A DNA stretch of 64,000 bases from Streptomyces sannanensis (lineage in GTDB: Bacteria; Actinomycetota; Actinomycetes; Streptomycetales; Streptomycetaceae), in NCBI RefSeq assembly GCF_039536205.1, contig NZ_BAAAYL010000001.1, forward strand, positions 6,138,001-6,202,000, given 5' to 3'. Below the pieces are notes generated by a model. The model was not told the origin of the DNA. It ran no database searches and was given only the letters and a program-made list of their open reading frames with translations. Positions 61,981-64,000 of this stretch are shown in pieces. Position 1 is the stretch's first letter. Each line of letters starts with the position of its first letter. A program made the position numbers and the translations under genes.

Positions 61981-62856
61981 TCAGCCACTGATGTCCAGCA
62001 CCGTCCACTGCGTGGGCGACGCCTTCTCGCGCACATAGATGCGGGGGCCGCGGCAGACGACCTGGCGGCGGCCGAGACCGGAGCCGTCGGGCCGGACCAG
62101 CTGTCCGTATCCGGCCGGCTCGACGGAGGTGTCGGTGAGCCGGCCGTGGGTCAGGCGGTCGTGCTCGTCCTGGTAACCGCCGAAGAAGGTGACGCGCTCG
62201 CCGTGGACGGCCAGGCCCTTGGGCCCCTTCACCGGAGTGGTGCGCACCTTCACGCGTTCGTCCGCCCGGATCTCCAGCAGGGGGAAGTGTGTGTACGGAC
62301 AGGCCCAGGCCGCCCGGCTGCCGACATTGAGCGCGTAGCAGTCGGACATGTCCATGGGCCCCGGGCCAGGCTGGAACTGCCACAGCGGCTCCCCGGTACA
62401 GCTGAAGCGGCGCAGACCGGGAGAGCTCAGCGGGTCGTCGCCGTACACTCCCTCGTCGAAATAGCCCACCCAGAGCTCACCCGCCTCGTCGGCGATCAGA
62501 TGCTCGATGCCGTCGCCGAGGCGGAAAGTCCACGAGGGGCGGCCGAGCGCGTCGAAGACCTGCGCATGCTCCTCGTCCTTGCGGCTGCGGCAGTCCGCGA
62601 GGACGAACCCGCCGTCCGGGAGGGCGTCCAGCGCCGGACGGCGAGGCAGGGCCGCGCTGAGGTGGGTTTCCTGTATCCCTCCGTCGTCGGCGGTGACGAC
62701 AACGGCGTCGTACGGGTCGTCGCCCGCGTGCGCGGGAAGACGCTCGGCCAGCAGCCAGTGCGCTCGCCCCCATGCGTCGACGGTGCTGCTGACGATCTCC
62801 AAGCGCCCGTACGTGCGCGGCAGGCGGGCGTACGGCGTCAGGTGTGTCTGCTTCAC
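61981..62856 (-). CDS. Conserved hypothetical protein, probable beta-propeller
   Basis: 291-residue soluble protein with repeated short beta-strand segments (DGGFVLADCRSR, EAGELWVGYFDEGVYG, GSRAAWACPYTHFPLLEI) suggesting a propeller. Typical of Streptomyces conserved hypotheticals. GTG 62856 follows GAGGAG; the longer frame is not supported. No catalytic motif seen. Confidence 0.8.
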   Translation of the reverse strand: MKQTHLTPYARLPRTYGRLEIVSSTVDAWGRAHWLLAERLPAHAGDDPYDAVVVTADDGGIQETHLSAALPRRPALDALPDGGFVLADCRSRKDEEHAQVFDALGRPSWTFRLGDGIEHLIADEAGELWVGYFDEGVYGDDPLSSPGLRRFSCTGEPLWQFQPGPGPMDMSDCYALNVGSRAAWACPYTHFPLLEIRADERVKVRTTPVKGPKGLAVHGERVTFFGGYQDEHDRLTHGRLTDTSVEPAGYGQLVRPDGSGLGRRQVVCRGPRIYVREKASPTQWTVLDISG

Positions 62857-63087
62857 AGTGCTCCTCGGGGAATGCTGAACGGGTTCCGCGGTGCTCGTGG
62901 AACCCGGCGGCGCGTTGGCCGAGGGCGGCAGCGCGGGGCGCCTACGCGGCATGAGCCTTTCGGGTCGTCATACGAGGAGTTTCTCATACGGTGTACGGCG
63001 ACCATCCGTGCTTCGGCATGCCGATCGTCGGTGGGCGGTGCGAGACTCAGGGAGGCAGAACAGCGGGACCCCGAAAAGGAGCCCACC

Positions 63088-63891
63088 ATGCTCACCACCC
63101 GTTTCGTCACCGGCTCCCCGAACTGGATCGACCTCGGCACACCCGACCTCGATCGCGCCGCGGCCTTCTACGGTGGCCTGTTCGGCTGGACTCTCCTGCC
63201 GGGAGGGCCGGAGGTCGGTGGCTACGGCATGTTCCAGTTGGGCGGCAGGACCACGGCCGGGGCCATGAAGGTAGGCCCGGATCAGGCGCCGCCCGCCTGG
63301 ACCGTGTATATCCAGACACCCGACGCCGACACCGCGGCCGGGGCGGTCGCGAAGGGCGGTGGCAGGGTGACGCTCCCGCCGATGGACGTCCTCGACTTCG
63401 GGCGCATGGCGCTGTTCGCAGACCCGGCCGGAGCCGGGTTCGGCGTATGGCAGCCGAAGCAGAACAAAGGGCTCGAAGTGGTGAGCGACGCCGGTTCGTT
63501 CGCCTGGGCCGAGTTGTACACCACGGAGCACGCGGACGAGGCGATCGCCTTCTACGAGTCGGTCTTCGGGTGGGAGAAGTATCAGGTGCCGTTCCCCGGC
63601 GGTACGTACAGCATGGTCGGCCCGGAGGGCGGCGGTGAGACCGCCGCGTTCGGAGGCGTTGTGCCGGTCTCCTCGGATCCTGCAGAGACCGGTTCCGGGC
63701 CGTACTGGCTGCCGTACTTCGAAGTGGCCGACTGCGACGCCACGGTGGCGAAGGCGGAGGAGCTGGGCGGAAAGACCAGGATGGCCCCTGTGCAGATGGA
63801 GGGCGTGGGACGGTTCGCCAAACTGGCCGACCCGTTCGGTGCGCGTTTCGCGGTGATCAAGAGCGTCTATCCGGAGGGCACGAAGGACTGA
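63088..63891 (+). CDS. Tandem VOC (glyoxalase/bleomycin-resistance fold) protein
   Basis: 267 residues with two VOC modules: GSPNWIDLGTPDLDRAAAFYGGLFGW (first) and GSFAWAELYTTEHADEAIAFYESVFGW (second), each ending in a DP.G..FG.W/FAVI strand. ATG 63088 follows AAAAGGAG. Two-module proteins of this type are common in Streptomyces and often uncharacterised; possible roles are glyoxalase-like chemistry or binding of toxic small molecules. Confidence 0.9.
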   Translation: MLTTRFVTGSPNWIDLGTPDLDRAAAFYGGLFGWTLLPGGPEVGGYGMFQLGGRTTAGAMKVGPDQAPPAWTVYIQTPDADTAAGAVAKGGGRVTLPPMDVLDFGRMALFADPAGAGFGVWQPKQNKGLEVVSDAGSFAWAELYTTEHADEAIAFYESVFGWEKYQVPFPGGTYSMVGPEGGGETAAFGGVVPVSSDPAETGSGPYWLPYFEVADCDATVAKAEELGGKTRMAPVQMEGVGRFAKLADPFGARFAVIKSVYPEGTKD

Positions 63892-63950
63892 TAGGCCCCG
63901 TTCATCGATCATTGACGGGTCGTTGATCGCGACGGGGCAGTGTGGCCGTC

Positions 63951-64000
63951 ATGTCGATCAACACCACGACCGTCAATGAACTCTCCTGGCAGGAGCAGGC
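63951..64000 (+). CDS. Possible gene start, truncated by window edge
   Basis: An ATG at 63951 opens MSINTTTVNELSWQEQA and runs off the window. A purine-rich GACGGGG lies about 15 nt upstream. Too short to identify. Confidence 0.35.
   Translation, partial: MSINTTTVNELSWQEQ

Overview
The window is high-GC DNA with tightly packed genes, GTG/TTG starts and 4-bp start/stop overlaps. It carries chaplins, mshC (mycothiol), an F420-type oxidoreductase and a split actinobacterial NHEJ ligase/polymerase pair. Together these point to a Streptomyces chromosome. All calls come from reading the sequence and its translations by eye; no database search was run.

Layout. 1-2.7 kb: 3' part of a GH38 alpha-mannosidase, overlapping tail-to-tail with a polar amino-acid ABC transporter operon (2.7-5.1 kb, minus), then an RluA-type pseudouridine synthase. 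6.2-20.1 kb (plus): a six-gene operon of two tandem WGR-DUF4132 giants, a MoxR AAA+ ATPase, a DUF5682 protein, a VWA protein and a SWIM zinc-finger protein. This is the same gene set as the E. coli yehI-yehL-yehM-yehP-yehQ cluster. The two giant genes arose by a 3.8-kb tandem duplication that left a broken fragment of the MoxR gene between them. Both copies carry an upstream match to the actinobacterial DNA-damage (RecA-NDp/PafBC) promoter. 20.3-29.4 kb (minus): a 2,3-diaminopropionate (Dap) non-ribosomal peptide cluster of SbnA, SbnB, a TauD-like oxygenase, an A-T-TE synthetase with half a condensation domain, and a carrier protein fused to the membrane domain of a Pls-type poly-amino-acid synthetase. 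Its upstream flank (29.4-30.4 kb) holds decayed pieces of a second oxygenase and an MFS exporter.

30.4-38.3 kb: an ABC transporter/HAD phosphatase/phospholipase C operon divergent from a GntR-UTRA regulator. Then comes a collapsed two-component-system pseudogene (38.3-39.2 kb), YjdM, tRNA-Leu(GAG), an M20 peptidase and the chpH-chpC chaplin pair. 42.7-50 kb: small conserved proteins, a RecD-like helicase whose ATPase motifs are degenerate, an aldo/keto reductase, an LLM oxidoreductase, a ferritin-like protein and CorA. 50.3-54 kb: the conserved histidine-phosphatase/DUF3090/SCO1662-type/mshC cluster. 54-64 kb: a subtilase pseudogene, PAC2 and YchJ proteins, an FAD oxidoreductase, divergent NHEJ ligase and polymerase genes, a HhH-PHP protein and a tandem VOC protein.

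An approximately 225-300 bp element with imperfect terminal inverted repeats (MITE-like) occurs twice in opposite orientation, about 20 kb apart (30.4 and 50.0 kb). The strongest leads are the duplicated, probably DNA-damage-inducible MoxR/VWA/SWIM/DUF4132 operon, a second promoter of the same type before the degenerate helicase, and the unusual split Dap synthetase cluster.
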